Source: Mycoplana rhizolycopersici (GTDB lineage Bacteria; Pseudomonadota; Alphaproteobacteria; Rhizobiales; Rhizobiaceae). From it: a DNA stretch of 64,000 nucleotides. Below the pieces are notes generated by a model, which was given only the letters and a program-made list of their open reading frames with translations, searched no databases and was not told where the DNA came from. Positions 7,538-16,511 of the stretch are shown here, in pieces (the stretch's first letter is position 1; every line of letters starts with the position of its first letter). Both the position numbers and the translations under genes were made by a program. The stretch covers positions 248,001-312,000 of the forward strand of contig NZ_JABXYK010000001.1 of NCBI RefSeq assembly GCF_013378445.1. Direction: 5' to 3'.

Positions 7538-9094
7538 ATGGCCGAGATTACCGGGACGTCTGGCAAAGACATCCTGAAGGGGACTTCCGAGGACGATATT
7601 ATCAAGGGGCTGGGCGGCAATGACACGCTCATTGGTGACGACGGGAGCGACACTCTCCACGGCGGAACCGGCGACGATACGCTCTTCGGTGGCAATGAAG
7701 ATTACCACAGCTACGAATACAACGCCGCGCAAACCAGTAGCGACAGGATCTACGGCGAAGCGGGGAACGACACACTCTACACCGCGGGCGTCAACTGCAT
7801 GGTCGACGGCGGCGACGGCAACGACACCCTCTACATCATACACGGCGTAGGCGGGAAGTTCTGCGGCGGCAATGGCAACGACGTCGTGCGCGACTTTCGA
7901 TACGCTACCCTGGCCGAGACTTACGGAGGCGATTTTGTGTTCGTCACGACGGCCAAGCCGAATTCCTATACCGTGGACCTTGGATCCGGCAATGACCGGT
8001 TCGAGGCCGTACTCCACCCCGAAGATGAAATCGTCGTAGACGGCGGATCCGGCACCGACCATGTGTCCCTCGACTTCCGGTTCTACACGACCGGCCTGAA
8101 ACTCTCGGTTTCGGATGCACCGTCATTCACTATCGCGTCGGTAACGTTGAAGAATGTGGAAAGCGTCGAACTTGTCGGCAGCATGGGGAGAGACAGCTTT
8201 TCCGGCGGCACTGGCAAGGACATATTCGACGGCAGCAGCGGCAACGATATGCTTTCTGGCGGCGGCGGTAACGACTCGCTCAACGGCGGGAGCGGAGGCG
8301 ACCTGCTCGACGGCGGGACCGGCGACGACTTTCTTGGCGGCGACAAGGGCAACGACAAGCTCTACGGCCAGAGCGGCAAAGACGAACTCTCCGGCGGACA
8401 AGGCAACGACAAGCTCTACGGCGGATCGGGCAACGACGGGCTTTGGGGTGGCCGCGGCAGCGACCTGTTGGACGGCGGCACCGGGGCTGACAGGCTGGCA
8501 GGAAACACAAGCAACGACACCTACATAGTCGACAACAAGGGCGACAAGGTAGTCGAGCTAGCCAAGCAAGGCACTGACCATGTAGTGTCGTCTATCAGCT
8601 ATACGCTTACGGCCAATGTCGAGCACCTGACGCTTGTCGGCAGCGGCAAGACCAGCGGTACCGGTAACAACCTTTCCAACACGATCACCGGCAACAACTC
8701 CGCGAATACGCTGAGCGGCGGCTCCAACAACGACAAGCTCATTGGCGGTCTCGGCGCGGACAAGCTCTACGGCGGCACGGGATCGGACATCTTCGTCTTC
8801 AAAACCCTTCAGGATTCCACGCCCGGCAAATCCGGCCGAGATACTATTTTCGACTTCTCCAAGGGCGACAAGATCGACGTTTCGGCTATCGACGCCAGCA
8901 CGAGGAAGGGTGGCGATCAGGGTTTCACCTTCATCGGAGCGGACGACTTCTCGGACAAGGCGGGGGAACTGCGCTACGACAAGGGGAAATCCGACACTTA
9001 TATTCGTGGTGACCTGGATGGCGACGGCAAGTCGGATTTCGCCATTCATCTCGATGATGCGCGGATGCTTGTAAAGACAGATTTCATCCTCTGA
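7538..9094 (+). CDS. RTX-repeat calcium-binding protein, probable type I secretion substrate
   Basis: 518 aa with several blocks of the glycine/aspartate nonapeptide GGxGxDxLx. A short N-terminal block is followed by a divergent middle (about residues 100-215), a long repeat block (about 225-330), and a final block before a C-terminal domain. The C-terminus ([18 protein letters not shown] onward, ending in hydrophobic FIL) is typical of RTX proteins, which carry an uncleaved C-terminal type I secretion signal. No N-terminal signal peptide is visible. No catalytic domain was recognised, so the biological role is open (adhesin, nodulation NodO-like or other). No ABC exporter or membrane-fusion gene is adjacent. 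Confidence 0.9.
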   Translation: MAEITGTSGKDILKGTSEDDIIKGLGGNDTLIGDDGSDTLHGGTGDDTLFGGNEDYHSYEYNAAQTSSDRIYGEAGNDTLYTAGVNCMVDGGDGNDTLYIIHGVGGKFCGGNGNDVVRDFRYATLAETYGGDFVFVTTAKPNSYTVDLGSGNDRFEAVLHPEDEIVVDGGSGTDHVSLDFRFYTTGLKLSVSDAPSFTIASVTLKNVESVELVGSMGRDSFSGGTGKDIFDGSSGNDMLSGGGGNDSLNGGSGGDLLDGGTGDDFLGGDKGNDKLYGQSGKDELSGGQGNDKLYGGSGNDGLWGGRGSDLLDGGTGADRLAGNTSNDTYIVDNKGDKVVELAKQGTDHVVSSISYTLTANVEHLTLVGSGKTSGTGNNLSNTITGNNSANTLSGGSNNDKLIGGLGADKLYGGTGSDIFVFKTLQDSTPGKSGRDTIFDFSKGDKIDVSAIDASTRKGGDQGFTFIGADDFSDKAGELRYDKGKSDTYIRGDLDGDGKSDFAIHLDDARMLVKTDFIL

Positions 9095-9220
9095 CAGCGG
9101 AACCAATTCGGCCGGACGCCGTCCGCCTACGGCAAATTTCTGTGCAGAACCTCGCCACCGGAAGCAGGTTCGCGAAAAGGCGTGATCAGTTCACCCGTGC
9201 GGCACCAGTTGCCTCCACCG

Positions 9221-10237
9221 TCAGCGCTTGCTGAAAACGTAGTCCGTCTCCTGCCGCAAGATCTCGCCTGGCCGCAGGACCGCCTTGGGGAAGGTGGGGT
9301 GGTTGACGGAATCCGGCCAGATCTGCGTCTCCAGGCAGAAGCCGGCGAAGGGGCCGTATGTCCGGCCTTCCAGCCCCGGCACGGGCACATTCACCATTGC
9401 ACCGGTATAGAGCTGCACACCCGGCTCCGTCGTCCTCACCTCGAGCGAGACGCCGGAGTTTGCGCTGCGAACGAATGCGGCCACAGTCTTGGCGCGGCGT
9501 TCGGGCGCGAGGCAGAAGTTGTGGTCGAATGCCACGCCGCCAGCTTCCGTCTGCCGCCGCATCGACGCCATCTCTCGCAGGTCGAACGGGGTTCCCTCGA
9601 CGGGGCGGATCTCGCCTGTGGGGATCAGGCGGTCGTCCACCGGCAGGTAGCGGTCGGCGGCGATGCTGATCTCGTGATCGAACGCGTCGCTGCTGCCGTC
9701 GAGATTGAAATAGCTGTGCTGGCAGACATTGGCGATGGTCGGCGCGTCGCTGGTCGTCTCGTAGACAACCGACAGCGTTCCGGTCCCGGTCAGGCGATAG
9801 GTGCAGGTCGTCGTGCTGGTGCCGGGATAGCCGGCGCGACCGGCCGGATCGACGATGTGCAGCACCACATGGCTGTCCGACTGCTCGACCAGCTGCCAGT
9901 TTCGCCTTCCCATCCCGTCGCTGCCGCCATGGAGATGGGTGACGCCGCGTTCGTTCAGCTCGAGCTGGCAGGGGTGGCCGTCGATCTCGAACCGGCCGTT
10001 TGCGATCCGGTTGGCATTGCGTCCGGGGGTAGCACCGAAGTAGGGCGAATGGGCGACATAGTCGGCCAGGTTTTCAAGCCCGAGGACAAGCGGCGGCTGG
10101 TGCCCCTCCAGCCGGAGATCCTGAATAACCGCGCCCCAGGTCAGCACCTTCGCGGTCAGGCCGCCGCCGGTGATCGTCACCCGATAGACCGCCTCACCAT
10201 CTTCCAGACGGCCAAATACTTCATTTTCCGCAGCCAT
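9221..10237 (-). CDS. Aldose 1-epimerase (mutarotase)
   Basis: GalM-type mutarotase, 338 aa, interconverting alpha and beta anomers of hexoses. NANRIANGRF is the sugar-binding signature, CQHSYFNLDG carries the catalytic His, and CLETQIWPDSVNHP carries the catalytic Glu. I chose the ATG at 10237 because GGGAGG lies seven bases upstream; an earlier in-frame ATG at 10255 lacks this. It follows the VWA gene by about 100 bases in the same direction and may be read from the same transcript or its own promoter. No galactose operon genes are nearby. Confidence 0.93.
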   Translation of the reverse strand: MAAENEVFGRLEDGEAVYRVTITGGGLTAKVLTWGAVIQDLRLEGHQPPLVLGLENLADYVAHSPYFGATPGRNANRIANGRFEIDGHPCQLELNERGVTHLHGGSDGMGRRNWQLVEQSDSHVVLHIVDPAGRAGYPGTSTTTCTYRLTGTGTLSVVYETTSDAPTIANVCQHSYFNLDGSSDAFDHEISIAADRYLPVDDRLIPTGEIRPVEGTPFDLREMASMRRQTEAGGVAFDHNFCLAPERRAKTVAAFVRSANSGVSLEVRTTEPGVQLYTGAMVNVPVPGLEGRTYGPFAGFCLETQIWPDSVNHPTFPKAVLRPGEILRQETDYVFSKR

Positions 10238-10340
10238 CGACATTCCTCCCGGCATTTCCGATTTGCGCGGGCAAACTGCGGCAAATGGACAGACGGGGCA
10301 ATCAAAAAATCATACAAATGGCAGCAGGCAAATGGCGGCG

Positions 10341-11528
10341 TCAGCGCGACAACTCCCTGGTGGCCGCCTGCAGGCCCGCCAGGGTCAGCGGGAACATGCG
10401 ACCGAACATCAGCCGGCTGATCATCGCAATCGACTGGGTGTGGCGCCAATGCCCCTGCGGGACCGGATTGATCCAGATCGCGTGTGGAAAATGCGTCGTC
10501 AGCCGCGACAGCCATACCGCGCCGGCTTCCTTGTTCCAGTGCTCTACCGATCCGCCCGGATGGGTGATCTCGTAGGGGCTCATGGAGGCGTCGCCGACGA
10601 AGATGAGACGATAGTCGCCGCCATAGGTGCGGATGAGATCGAGCGTCGGCGTGACGTCGACGCGGCGGCGGCGGTTGTCCTTCCACACGCCTTCATAGGC
10701 GCAATTGTGAAAGTAGAAGTGCTCCATGTGCCGAAACTCGGAGCGGGCGGCCGAGAAAAGCTCCTCGACGACGCGCACATGCGTTTCCATCGATCCGCCC
10801 GCGTCGAAGAACATCAGAAGCTTCACGGCGTTGCGGCGCTCCGGGCGGGTCACCACGTCGATATAGCCGTGCTCGGCGGTCGAACGGATCGTGCCCTGCA
10901 GGTCAAGCTCGTCTGCTGCCCCTTCGCGCACCCATTTGCGAAGACGCTTCAAAGCCACCTTGATGTTGCGCGTACCGAGTTCGACGGTATCGTCGTAGTC
11001 CTTGAATTCGCGACGATCCCAGACCTTGACGGCCCTGCGGTGGCGCGAGGCGTCCTGCCCGATCCGGATGCCTTCGGGATTGTAGCCGAAGGCCCCGAAG
11101 GGCGAGGTGCCGGCAGTACCGATCCATTTCGAGCCGCCCTGGTGGCGCCCCTTCTGCTCGGCAAGCCGCTCCCTCAACGTCTCCATCAGGCGTTCGAAGC
11201 CGCCGAGGCTCTCGATCAGCCGCTTCTCCTCGTCGGTGAGGTACTTCTCTGCCAGCTTCTGCAGCCACTCGACAGGTGTGTTGACGTCGATCGCGTCGGG
11301 CGTGCCGCCGGACACGGCATCGAGCCCCTTGAAGCTCTCCGCGAAGACGCGGTCGAACCTGTCGATGAAACGCTCGTCCTTCACCAACACACTGCGGGCA
11401 AGATAGTAGAAGGCTTCGACGTCGAAGGCGGCAAGCCCCGCCTCCAGGCCTTCGAGCAGCGTCAGGAACTCCCGGAGCGTAACCGGAACCTTCGCCGCCC
11501 GCAGGGCCAGGAAGAAGGATATGAACAT
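10341..11528 (-). CDS. VWA-domain protein, CoxE-like
   Basis: 395 aa with a helical N-terminal half and a C-terminal von Willebrand factor A domain. The metal-site motif reads LLMFFDAGGSMETHV, so the usual DxSxS is DxGxS here. Such proteins often act with a MoxR AAA+ ATPase to insert metals or remodel proteins. The likely partner is at 13147-13986, but the two are separated by metA and a GNAT gene. It begins five bases after the GNAT stop, so it may be co-transcribed with metA. The exact target is unknown. Confidence 0.85.
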   Translation of the reverse strand: MFISFFLALRAAKVPVTLREFLTLLEGLEAGLAAFDVEAFYYLARSVLVKDERFIDRFDRVFAESFKGLDAVSGGTPDAIDVNTPVEWLQKLAEKYLTDEEKRLIESLGGFERLMETLRERLAEQKGRHQGGSKWIGTAGTSPFGAFGYNPEGIRIGQDASRHRRAVKVWDRREFKDYDDTVELGTRNIKVALKRLRKWVREGAADELDLQGTIRSTAEHGYIDVVTRPERRNAVKLLMFFDAGGSMETHVRVVEELFSAARSEFRHMEHFYFHNCAYEGVWKDNRRRRVDVTPTLDLIRTYGGDYRLIFVGDASMSPYEITHPGGSVEHWNKEAGAVWLSRLTTHFPHAIWINPVPQGHWRHTQSIAMISRLMFGRMFPLTLAGLQAATRELSR

Positions 11529-11533
11529 GGCCG

Positions 11534-11983
11534 TCAGAGGGTCTTCTGATAGACGATGAACGGGGTCTTGTCGGCAATCCTGTCGTAGAGCCGGCGGGCT
11601 GTGGCGTTGAATTCCTGCGTCAGCCAGTAGACCTCAGGCGCACCCGCCGCAGCCGCCCTTTCATAGACGGCCTCGGTCAGAGCGCGCCCGATGCCGGTGC
11701 CACGGACTTCGGGATCGGCATAGAGGTCCTGGAGATAGCAGACGTCGCCGGTCGACCAGGTGCTGCGATGAAACAGGAAATGCGCCAGCCCGACCGCCCT
11801 TCCGTCCGACACCGCAAGCAGGCCGGCCATCGACGCGCCGTCGTCGCCCGTCAGGCGGGCAAAGGTCTTCCGGAAGACTTCCTCGGGCAGGCTTGTCTCA
11901 TAGAAGGCGAGATAGGCCGTCCACAACCGCCGCCATTCGGCCTCGTCGCTCAGCTTCAGGGGTCTGACTTCGAGGCCGCTCAT
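11534..11983 (-). CDS. GNAT-family N-acetyltransferase
   Basis: 149 aa with the GNAT acetyl-CoA-binding signature in EVRGTGIGRALTEAVYERA and the LYADPEVRG motif before it. The substrate cannot be inferred. The ATG at 11983 has AAGGA seven bases upstream, four bases after the metA stop, which points to translational coupling with metA. A longer frame to 12073 would run inside metA and is rejected. Confidence 0.88.
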   Translation of the reverse strand: MSGLEVRPLKLSDEAEWRRLWTAYLAFYETSLPEEVFRKTFARLTGDDGASMAGLLAVSDGRAVGLAHFLFHRSTWSTGDVCYLQDLYADPEVRGTGIGRALTEAVYERAAAAGAPEVYWLTQEFNATARRLYDRIADKTPFIVYQKTL

Positions 11984-11987
11984 CCCG

Positions 11988-12911
11988 TCATCCTTCCGTG
12001 CCGATCCTGTCCAGCTCATAGGGCGTCGTCTGGTACATCTGGTTGATCCAGTTGCCGAACAGGAGGTGTGCATGGCTTCGCCAGCGATTCAAGGGGGCGA
12101 TCGCCGGATCGTTGTGCGGGAAGTAGTTCTTCGGCAGCTTGATCGGCACCCCGGCATCCGCGTCACGGAAATACTCGTCGGCCAAGGAGGTCGAATCGTA
12201 TTCGACATGGTTGAAGACGTAGAGACGCTTGCCTGCCTTTTCCTGCACGAAGCAGACGCCGGTCTCATCGGACTCCATCAGGATTTCCAGTTCCGGATGC
12301 TTGCGAATGTCCGCAGCCCGCACCTCCGTCCAGCGCGATACCGGGATCTGGAAATCGTCGGAGAAGCCGCTCAGGAAGACCGAGGAGGGATTGCGGTTGT
12401 GATGGCGGAAGACACCGAACGCCTTCTCCTCGAGGGTGTATTTCGGCACCTGATGGAAGTGATAGATCGCCGCCATCGCACCCCAGCAGACGTTCAATGT
12501 CGAATGAACGTTGGTGACGGTCCAGTCGAGGATCTGCTTCATCTCGTCCCAGTAGGTGACGTCCTCATACTCCAGCGTCTCGATCGGTGCGCCGGTGATG
12601 ATGAAGCCGTCGAACTTGCGATGCTTGATCTCCTCCCAGGTGTCGTAGAAGGCCAGCAGGTGTTCTTCCGAGGTGTTCTTCGCCTTGTGGCCGCCGACGC
12701 GCACGAGCGAAAGCTCCACCTGCAGCGGCGACGCGCCAACCAGCCGCGCCATCTGGATCTCGGTCTTGATCTTGTTCGGCATGAGGTTCAGCAGCCCGAT
12801 CTGCAGCGGGCGGATGTCCTGGCGGACAGCCACCGTCTCGGTCATCACCCGCACGCCCTCATGCACGAGGGTTTCGAATGCGGGCAGCGTATCGGGAATC
12901 TTGATGGGCAT
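11988..12911 (-). CDS. metA: Homoserine O-acyltransferase MetA (acetyl-type by residue 111)
   Basis: 307 aa enzyme activating homoserine in methionine synthesis. It has the glutamine-amidotransferase-like fold with catalytic Cys142 (NVCWGAMA), His235 and Glu237 (NHVEYD). Residue 111 is Glu ([11 protein letters not shown]), where the E. coli succinyl enzyme has Gly. In studied MetA proteins Glu111 favours acetyl-CoA, so this is probably a homoserine O-acetyltransferase despite the MetA fold. It is preceded by a SAM-II riboswitch and terminator, so it should be repressed when SAM is abundant. Confidence 0.95.
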   Translation of the reverse strand: MPIKIPDTLPAFETLVHEGVRVMTETVAVRQDIRPLQIGLLNLMPNKIKTEIQMARLVGASPLQVELSLVRVGGHKAKNTSEEHLLAFYDTWEEIKHRKFDGFIITGAPIETLEYEDVTYWDEMKQILDWTVTNVHSTLNVCWGAMAAIYHFHQVPKYTLEEKAFGVFRHHNRNPSSVFLSGFSDDFQIPVSRWTEVRAADIRKHPELEILMESDETGVCFVQEKAGKRLYVFNHVEYDSTSLADEYFRDADAGVPIKLPKNYFPHNDPAIAPLNRWRSHAHLLFGNWINQMYQTTPYELDRIGTEG

Positions 12912-12928
12912 GGCTCACTCGACAAAAA

Positions 12929-12962
12929 CAAAAAACCGGCGGCGATTTTCGTCGCAACCGGT
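12929..12962 (-). terminator. Attenuator terminator between SAM-II aptamer and metA
   Basis: On the minus strand ACCGG...CCGGT forms a long hairpin (GCGA/TCGC inner pairs, loop CGAAAA, with an imperfect middle) followed by TTTTTTG. It ends about 18 bases before the metA ATG, as expected for riboswitch-controlled transcription termination. Confidence 0.75.
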
Positions 12963-12986
12963 CCACGGGAAGGCCCCTTCTCGCGG

Positions 12987-13039
12987 CCCTTTAGCGACTT
13001 CTTTAACGTGGCTGCAAGCCGGCCGGCCAAATCACCACG
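12987..13039 (-). ncRNA. SAM-II riboswitch (metA leader)
   Basis: The minus strand reads CGTGGTGATTTGGCCGG, then a CTTGCAGCCACG arm, then TTAAAGAAGTCGCTAAAG. CGTGG pairs with CCACG as P1, and the GATTTGGC loop and GTCGCTAAAG tail form the H-type pseudoknot of the SAM-II class. This matches the alphaproteobacterial metA leader closely. It senses S-adenosylmethionine. Confidence 0.95.
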
Positions 13040-13049
13040 GAACGAAGAC

Positions 13050-13078
13050 TAGATAGCGCTTGAGCGCTCCGGAATCAA
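13050..13078 (-). promoter_or_regulatory. Sigma-70-like promoter for metA leader
   Basis: TTGATT, 17 bases, TATCTA on the minus strand, ending about 11 bases before the aptamer. The predicted transcript start is right at the beginning of the riboswitch. Confidence 0.75.
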
Positions 13079-13146
13079 CATCGGCAATGGAAGCGCGAAA
13101 GCCGGCGGGCGGGTCGTTCTCAGGCGAAGCCCGAACGGCGGAAGAA

Positions 13147-13986
13147 TTACCCGTCCCGCCGCGCCATGAAAGCCAGTCGCTCGAAAAGGTGAACGTCCTG
13201 TTCGTTCTTGAGAAGCGCGCCGTAGAGCTTTGGCAGCATCGTCTTCGGGTCCGTCCGCAAATCGGCGGGCTCGACGTCGTCTGCGACGAGCAGGCGGATC
13301 CAGTCGAGAGCCTCCGAGGTCGAGGGGCGCTTCTTGAGGCCCGGCGTCTCGCGGATATCGAAGAATGCCGAAAGCGCTGCCTGGAGCAGCGATTTGCGGA
13401 TACCGGGATAATGGACCTCGACGATGCGGCCGAGCGTCTCCGCATCGGGAAAGCGGATATAGTGGAAGAAGCAGCGGCGCAGGAAGGCGTCCGGCAGTTC
13501 CTTTTCATTGTTGGAAGTGATGATGACGATCGGCCGGTTTGCCGCCGACACCATCTCGCTCGTCTCGTAGACGTGGAATTCCATCCGGTCGAGCTCCTGC
13601 AACAGATCGTTCGGGAACTCGATATCGGCCTTGTCGATCTCGTCGATCAGAAGCACTGTCTTCCGCGGCGCCTCGAAGGCCTGCCACAGCTTGCCCTTGC
13701 GGATGTAGTTGCGAACGTCGTTCACCCGCTCGTCGCCAAGCTGGCTGTCGCGCAGGCGCGTCACCACGTCGTACTCGTAGAGCCCCTGCTGGGCCTTCGT
13801 GGTCGACTTGACGTTCCATTCGATCAGGTCGAGCCCAAGCGCCGTCGCAACCTGGCGCGCGAGTTCCGTCTTGCCGGTGCCGGGCTCGCCCTTCACCAGC
13901 AGCGGACGTTCCAGCCGGATCGCGGCGTTGACCGCTATCATCAGGTCCTTGTCGGCGACATAGTCGGCTGTTCCGGAAAACTGCAT
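13147..13986 (-). CDS. MoxR-family AAA+ ATPase
   Basis: 279 aa AAA+ ATPase. Walker A is GEPGTGKT at residues 33-40, Walker B is VLLIDEIDKA, and sensor 1 is in IVIITSNNEKELPDAFLRR. MoxR ATPases work with VWA-domain partners as chaperones for metal-cofactor insertion or complex assembly. The partner is probably the CoxE-like VWA gene at 10341-11528 on the same strand, with metA and a GNAT gene lying between. The ATG at 13986 follows GGAGG at a slightly long 12-base spacing. Confidence 0.92.
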   Translation of the reverse strand: MQFSGTADYVADKDLMIAVNAAIRLERPLLVKGEPGTGKTELARQVATALGLDLIEWNVKSTTKAQQGLYEYDVVTRLRDSQLGDERVNDVRNYIRKGKLWQAFEAPRKTVLLIDEIDKADIEFPNDLLQELDRMEFHVYETSEMVSAANRPIVIITSNNEKELPDAFLRRCFFHYIRFPDAETLGRIVEVHYPGIRKSLLQAALSAFFDIRETPGLKKRPSTSEALDWIRLLVADDVEPADLRTDPKTMLPKLYGALLKNEQDVHLFERLAFMARRDG

Positions 13987-14180
13987 GCCCTGTCATTGCC
14001 TCCGCGTTGCCTCGCCATCTAAGGCAATTTCAGCAAAAGTGCGAAGCGGATTTGCACCCCAAACTGCGGAAAAACAAACGGATAATGCACCCTGCCGGAA
14101 CTGCTCCAAAGGGTCCGCGGCGCGCGTGGCCGCCGCGTGCGACAACGCGACGGGGCTGATCTCGTTGTAATGCGCCTATC

Positions 14181-14906
14181 TCAGGCGAAGAATTGCCCAC
14201 CATTGGCAGAGATCGTCGAGCCGGTGATGAAGCCCGCATCGTCCGAAGCAAGGAAGACCACGCAACGGGCGATCTCCTCCGGTTCGCCAAGCCGGCCGAC
14301 CGGGATCTGTGGAATGATGCGCTCGTTCAGGACCTTCTCGGGCACCGCACGGACCATCTCGGTGCCGATATAGCCCGGGCAGATGGCGTTGACGGTAACA
14401 CCCTTGGCCGCACCCTCTTGGGCGAGCGACTTGGTGAAGCCGAGATCGCCGGCCTTGGCCGCGGAATAGTTCGCCTGCCCCATCTGGCCCTTCTGGCCGT
14501 TGATGGAAGAAATATTGATGACGCGGCCGAAGCCGCGATCGCGCATGCCGCTCCAGACGGGATGGGTCATGTTGAACAGACCCGTCAGGTTGGTGCCGAT
14601 CACCTCTCCCCACTGCTGCGGCGTCATCTTGTGGAACATGGCGTCGCGCGTGATGCCGGCGTTGTTCACGAGCACGTCGACCGGACCAAGATCCGCCTCG
14701 ACCTTGGCGATGCCGGCTGCACACGCCTCATAGCTGGACACGTCCCATTTGTAGACCGGGATGCCGGTCTCGGCCTTGAAGGCGTTTGCCGCCTCGTCAT
14801 TGCCGGCATAATTGGCGGCGACCGTGTATCCCGCCTGCTTCAGCGCAACCGATATCGCGGCGCCGATACCCCGCGTTCCACCCGTTACCAGAGCTACCCT
14901 CGTCAT
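14181..14906 (-). CDS. phbB: Acetoacetyl-CoA reductase PhbB
   Basis: NADPH-dependent short-chain dehydrogenase, 241 aa, reducing acetoacetyl-CoA to (R)-3-hydroxybutyryl-CoA for PHB synthesis. The Rossmann motif TGGTRGIG is at residues 8-15, and the catalytic triad is Ser134, Tyr147 and Lys151 (ANYSAAKAG). The conserved QKGQMGQANYSAAKAG block is diagnostic of PhbB. The ATG at 14906 has GGGAGG five bases upstream. It follows phbA by about 100 bases in the same direction. Confidence 0.96.
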   Translation of the reverse strand: MTRVALVTGGTRGIGAAISVALKQAGYTVAANYAGNDEAANAFKAETGIPVYKWDVSSYEACAAGIAKVEADLGPVDVLVNNAGITRDAMFHKMTPQQWGEVIGTNLTGLFNMTHPVWSGMRDRGFGRVINISSINGQKGQMGQANYSAAKAGDLGFTKSLAQEGAAKGVTVNAICPGYIGTEMVRAVPEKVLNERIIPQIPVGRLGEPEEIARCVVFLASDDAGFITGSTISANGGQFFA

Positions 14907-15010
14907 GCCTGCCTCCCCTGTCGAGATTTTTTGGTTTGGCCGGGCGCGGTGCAATATAGCATCGCGTCCGGATGCGGCGGATGGTTCGTGACAATGACGT
15001 TAGCCGAAAC

Positions 15011-16189
15011 TTACATCCGTTCCACGCACATGGCGACGCCCATGCCGCCACCGATGCAGAGCGTCGCCAGGCCCTTGGAGACGCCTCGACGCTTCATTTC
15101 GAACAGCAGCGTGTTGAGCACGCGTGCTCCCGAAGCACCGATCGGGTGGCCGATGGCGATCGCGCCACCGTTGACGTTGACGATTGTCGGATCCCAGCCG
15201 AGATCCTTGTTGACTGCGCAGGCCTGGGCCGCGAACGCTTCGTTGGCTTCGACCAGGTCAAGATCCGAGACTTTCCAACCTGCCTTCTCCAGCGCCTTGC
15301 GAGACGCGGGGATCGGGCCGGTGCCCATGATCTGGGGATCGACGCCGGCAGTGGCCCAGGAAACGATGCGGGCCAGCGGCTGGATGCCGCGTCGCGCAGC
15401 CTCGGCCTCGCTCATCAGCAATGCCGCCGCAGCACCGTCGTTGATGCCGGAAGCGTTCGCTGCGGTGACCGTGCCTTCCTTGTCGAAGGCGGGCCGCAGC
15501 TTGGCCATCGCATCCATCGTGGCGCCATGTCGAATGTACTCGTCGCTGTCGACAATCACGTCGCCCTTGCGCGTCTTGACCGTGAAGGGGACGATCTCGT
15601 CCTTGAAGCGGCCTTCCTTCTGGGCGGCTTCCGCCTTGTTCTGCGAGGCAACGGCAAAGATGTCCTGTTCCTCGCGCGAAAGCTGCCACTTCTTGGCGAC
15701 GTTCTCGGCGGTAATGCCCATGTGGTAACCGTAGAAGGCGTCGGTCAGGCCGTCCTTGATCATCGTGTCGATCATCTTGAAATCGCCCATCTTCACGCCG
15801 GCGCGCAGGTGGGAGCAGTGGGGCGCCATCGACATGGATTCCATGCCGCCGGCAACGATGATGCCGGCGTCGCCGGTCGCGATCTGCTGCATGCCGAGGG
15901 CGACTGCCCGAAGGCCGGATCCGCAGAGCTGGTTCATGCCCCAGGCCGTCTTCTCCTGCGGCACGCCGGCCTTCATCGCGGCCTGGCGGGCCGGATTCTG
16001 GCCTTCGCCCGCCGCCAGCACCTGGCCGAGGATGACCTCGTCCACTTCGCCCGCCGAAACGCCGGCGCGTTCCAGGACGGCGGATATCGCCGCGGCTCCG
16101 AGTTCATGGGCGGGCGTATTGGCAAACGCGCCGTTGAAGGCGCCGACCGCCGTACGGGCCGCGCTTGCGATGACGATAGAGTTGGCCAT
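15011..16189 (-). CDS. phbA: Acetyl-CoA acetyltransferase (beta-ketothiolase) PhbA
   Basis: Biosynthetic thiolase, 392 aa, condensing two acetyl-CoA into acetoacetyl-CoA. Active-site Cys89 is in NQLCGSG, the second catalytic pair is in GHPIGASGA (His) and CIGGGMG (Cys) near the C-terminus, and the VAGGMESMS motif is present. The ATG at 16189 has AGGAG six bases upstream; the open frame to 16282 is noise. It forms phbA-phbB and is divergent from phaR. Confidence 0.97.
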   Translation of the reverse strand: MANSIVIASAARTAVGAFNGAFANTPAHELGAAAISAVLERAGVSAGEVDEVILGQVLAAGEGQNPARQAAMKAGVPQEKTAWGMNQLCGSGLRAVALGMQQIATGDAGIIVAGGMESMSMAPHCSHLRAGVKMGDFKMIDTMIKDGLTDAFYGYHMGITAENVAKKWQLSREEQDIFAVASQNKAEAAQKEGRFKDEIVPFTVKTRKGDVIVDSDEYIRHGATMDAMAKLRPAFDKEGTVTAANASGINDGAAAALLMSEAEAARRGIQPLARIVSWATAGVDPQIMGTGPIPASRKALEKAGWKVSDLDLVEANEAFAAQACAVNKDLGWDPTIVNVNGGAIAIGHPIGASGARVLNTLLFEMKRRGVSKGLATLCIGGGMGVAMCVERM

Positions 16190-16511
16190 GGGTGTCTCCT
16201 CAAGATCTGGGTCGCATTTCCGCCCGCGGCTTGTTCCCGCCGTGTAGGCTTGGCATGCCCTTCCGATTGCCGATCCGGCCATTCGGCCGCCTGTTCCGGC
16301 AATCGCCTCAAGGCAAAACTGTCAAAGCTTTGGGGGAGAGTCAAACGGCTTGTCCGGCCATGGGGCGCTATTGCGGCCGACGCTTCGCAAGCGCCGCGCA
16401 TATTGCGCAGCATTTTTTCACCGCAACGCACAAAGGGTTTGTTATGCTGTACTTTTTTGAGGATACTCAAGACGCACAGAGCGATTGGAACACGGGGATG
16501 AGGAGACCCAG
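16190..16511. other. phbA-phaR divergent intergenic region
   Basis: About 320 bases without a gene. It holds the divergent promoters of phbA and phaR. TTGCGCAGCA near 16408 and a later GCAA resemble the TGC/GCA-rich sites bound by PhaR proteins, but I could not define a convincing operator. Confidence 0.4.

Noticed and set aside
8200-8500. Possible CRISPR or minisatellite in the RTX gene
   Set aside because: The periodicity is the coding repeat GGxGxDxLx with variable third bases. There are no constant repeats or unique spacers.
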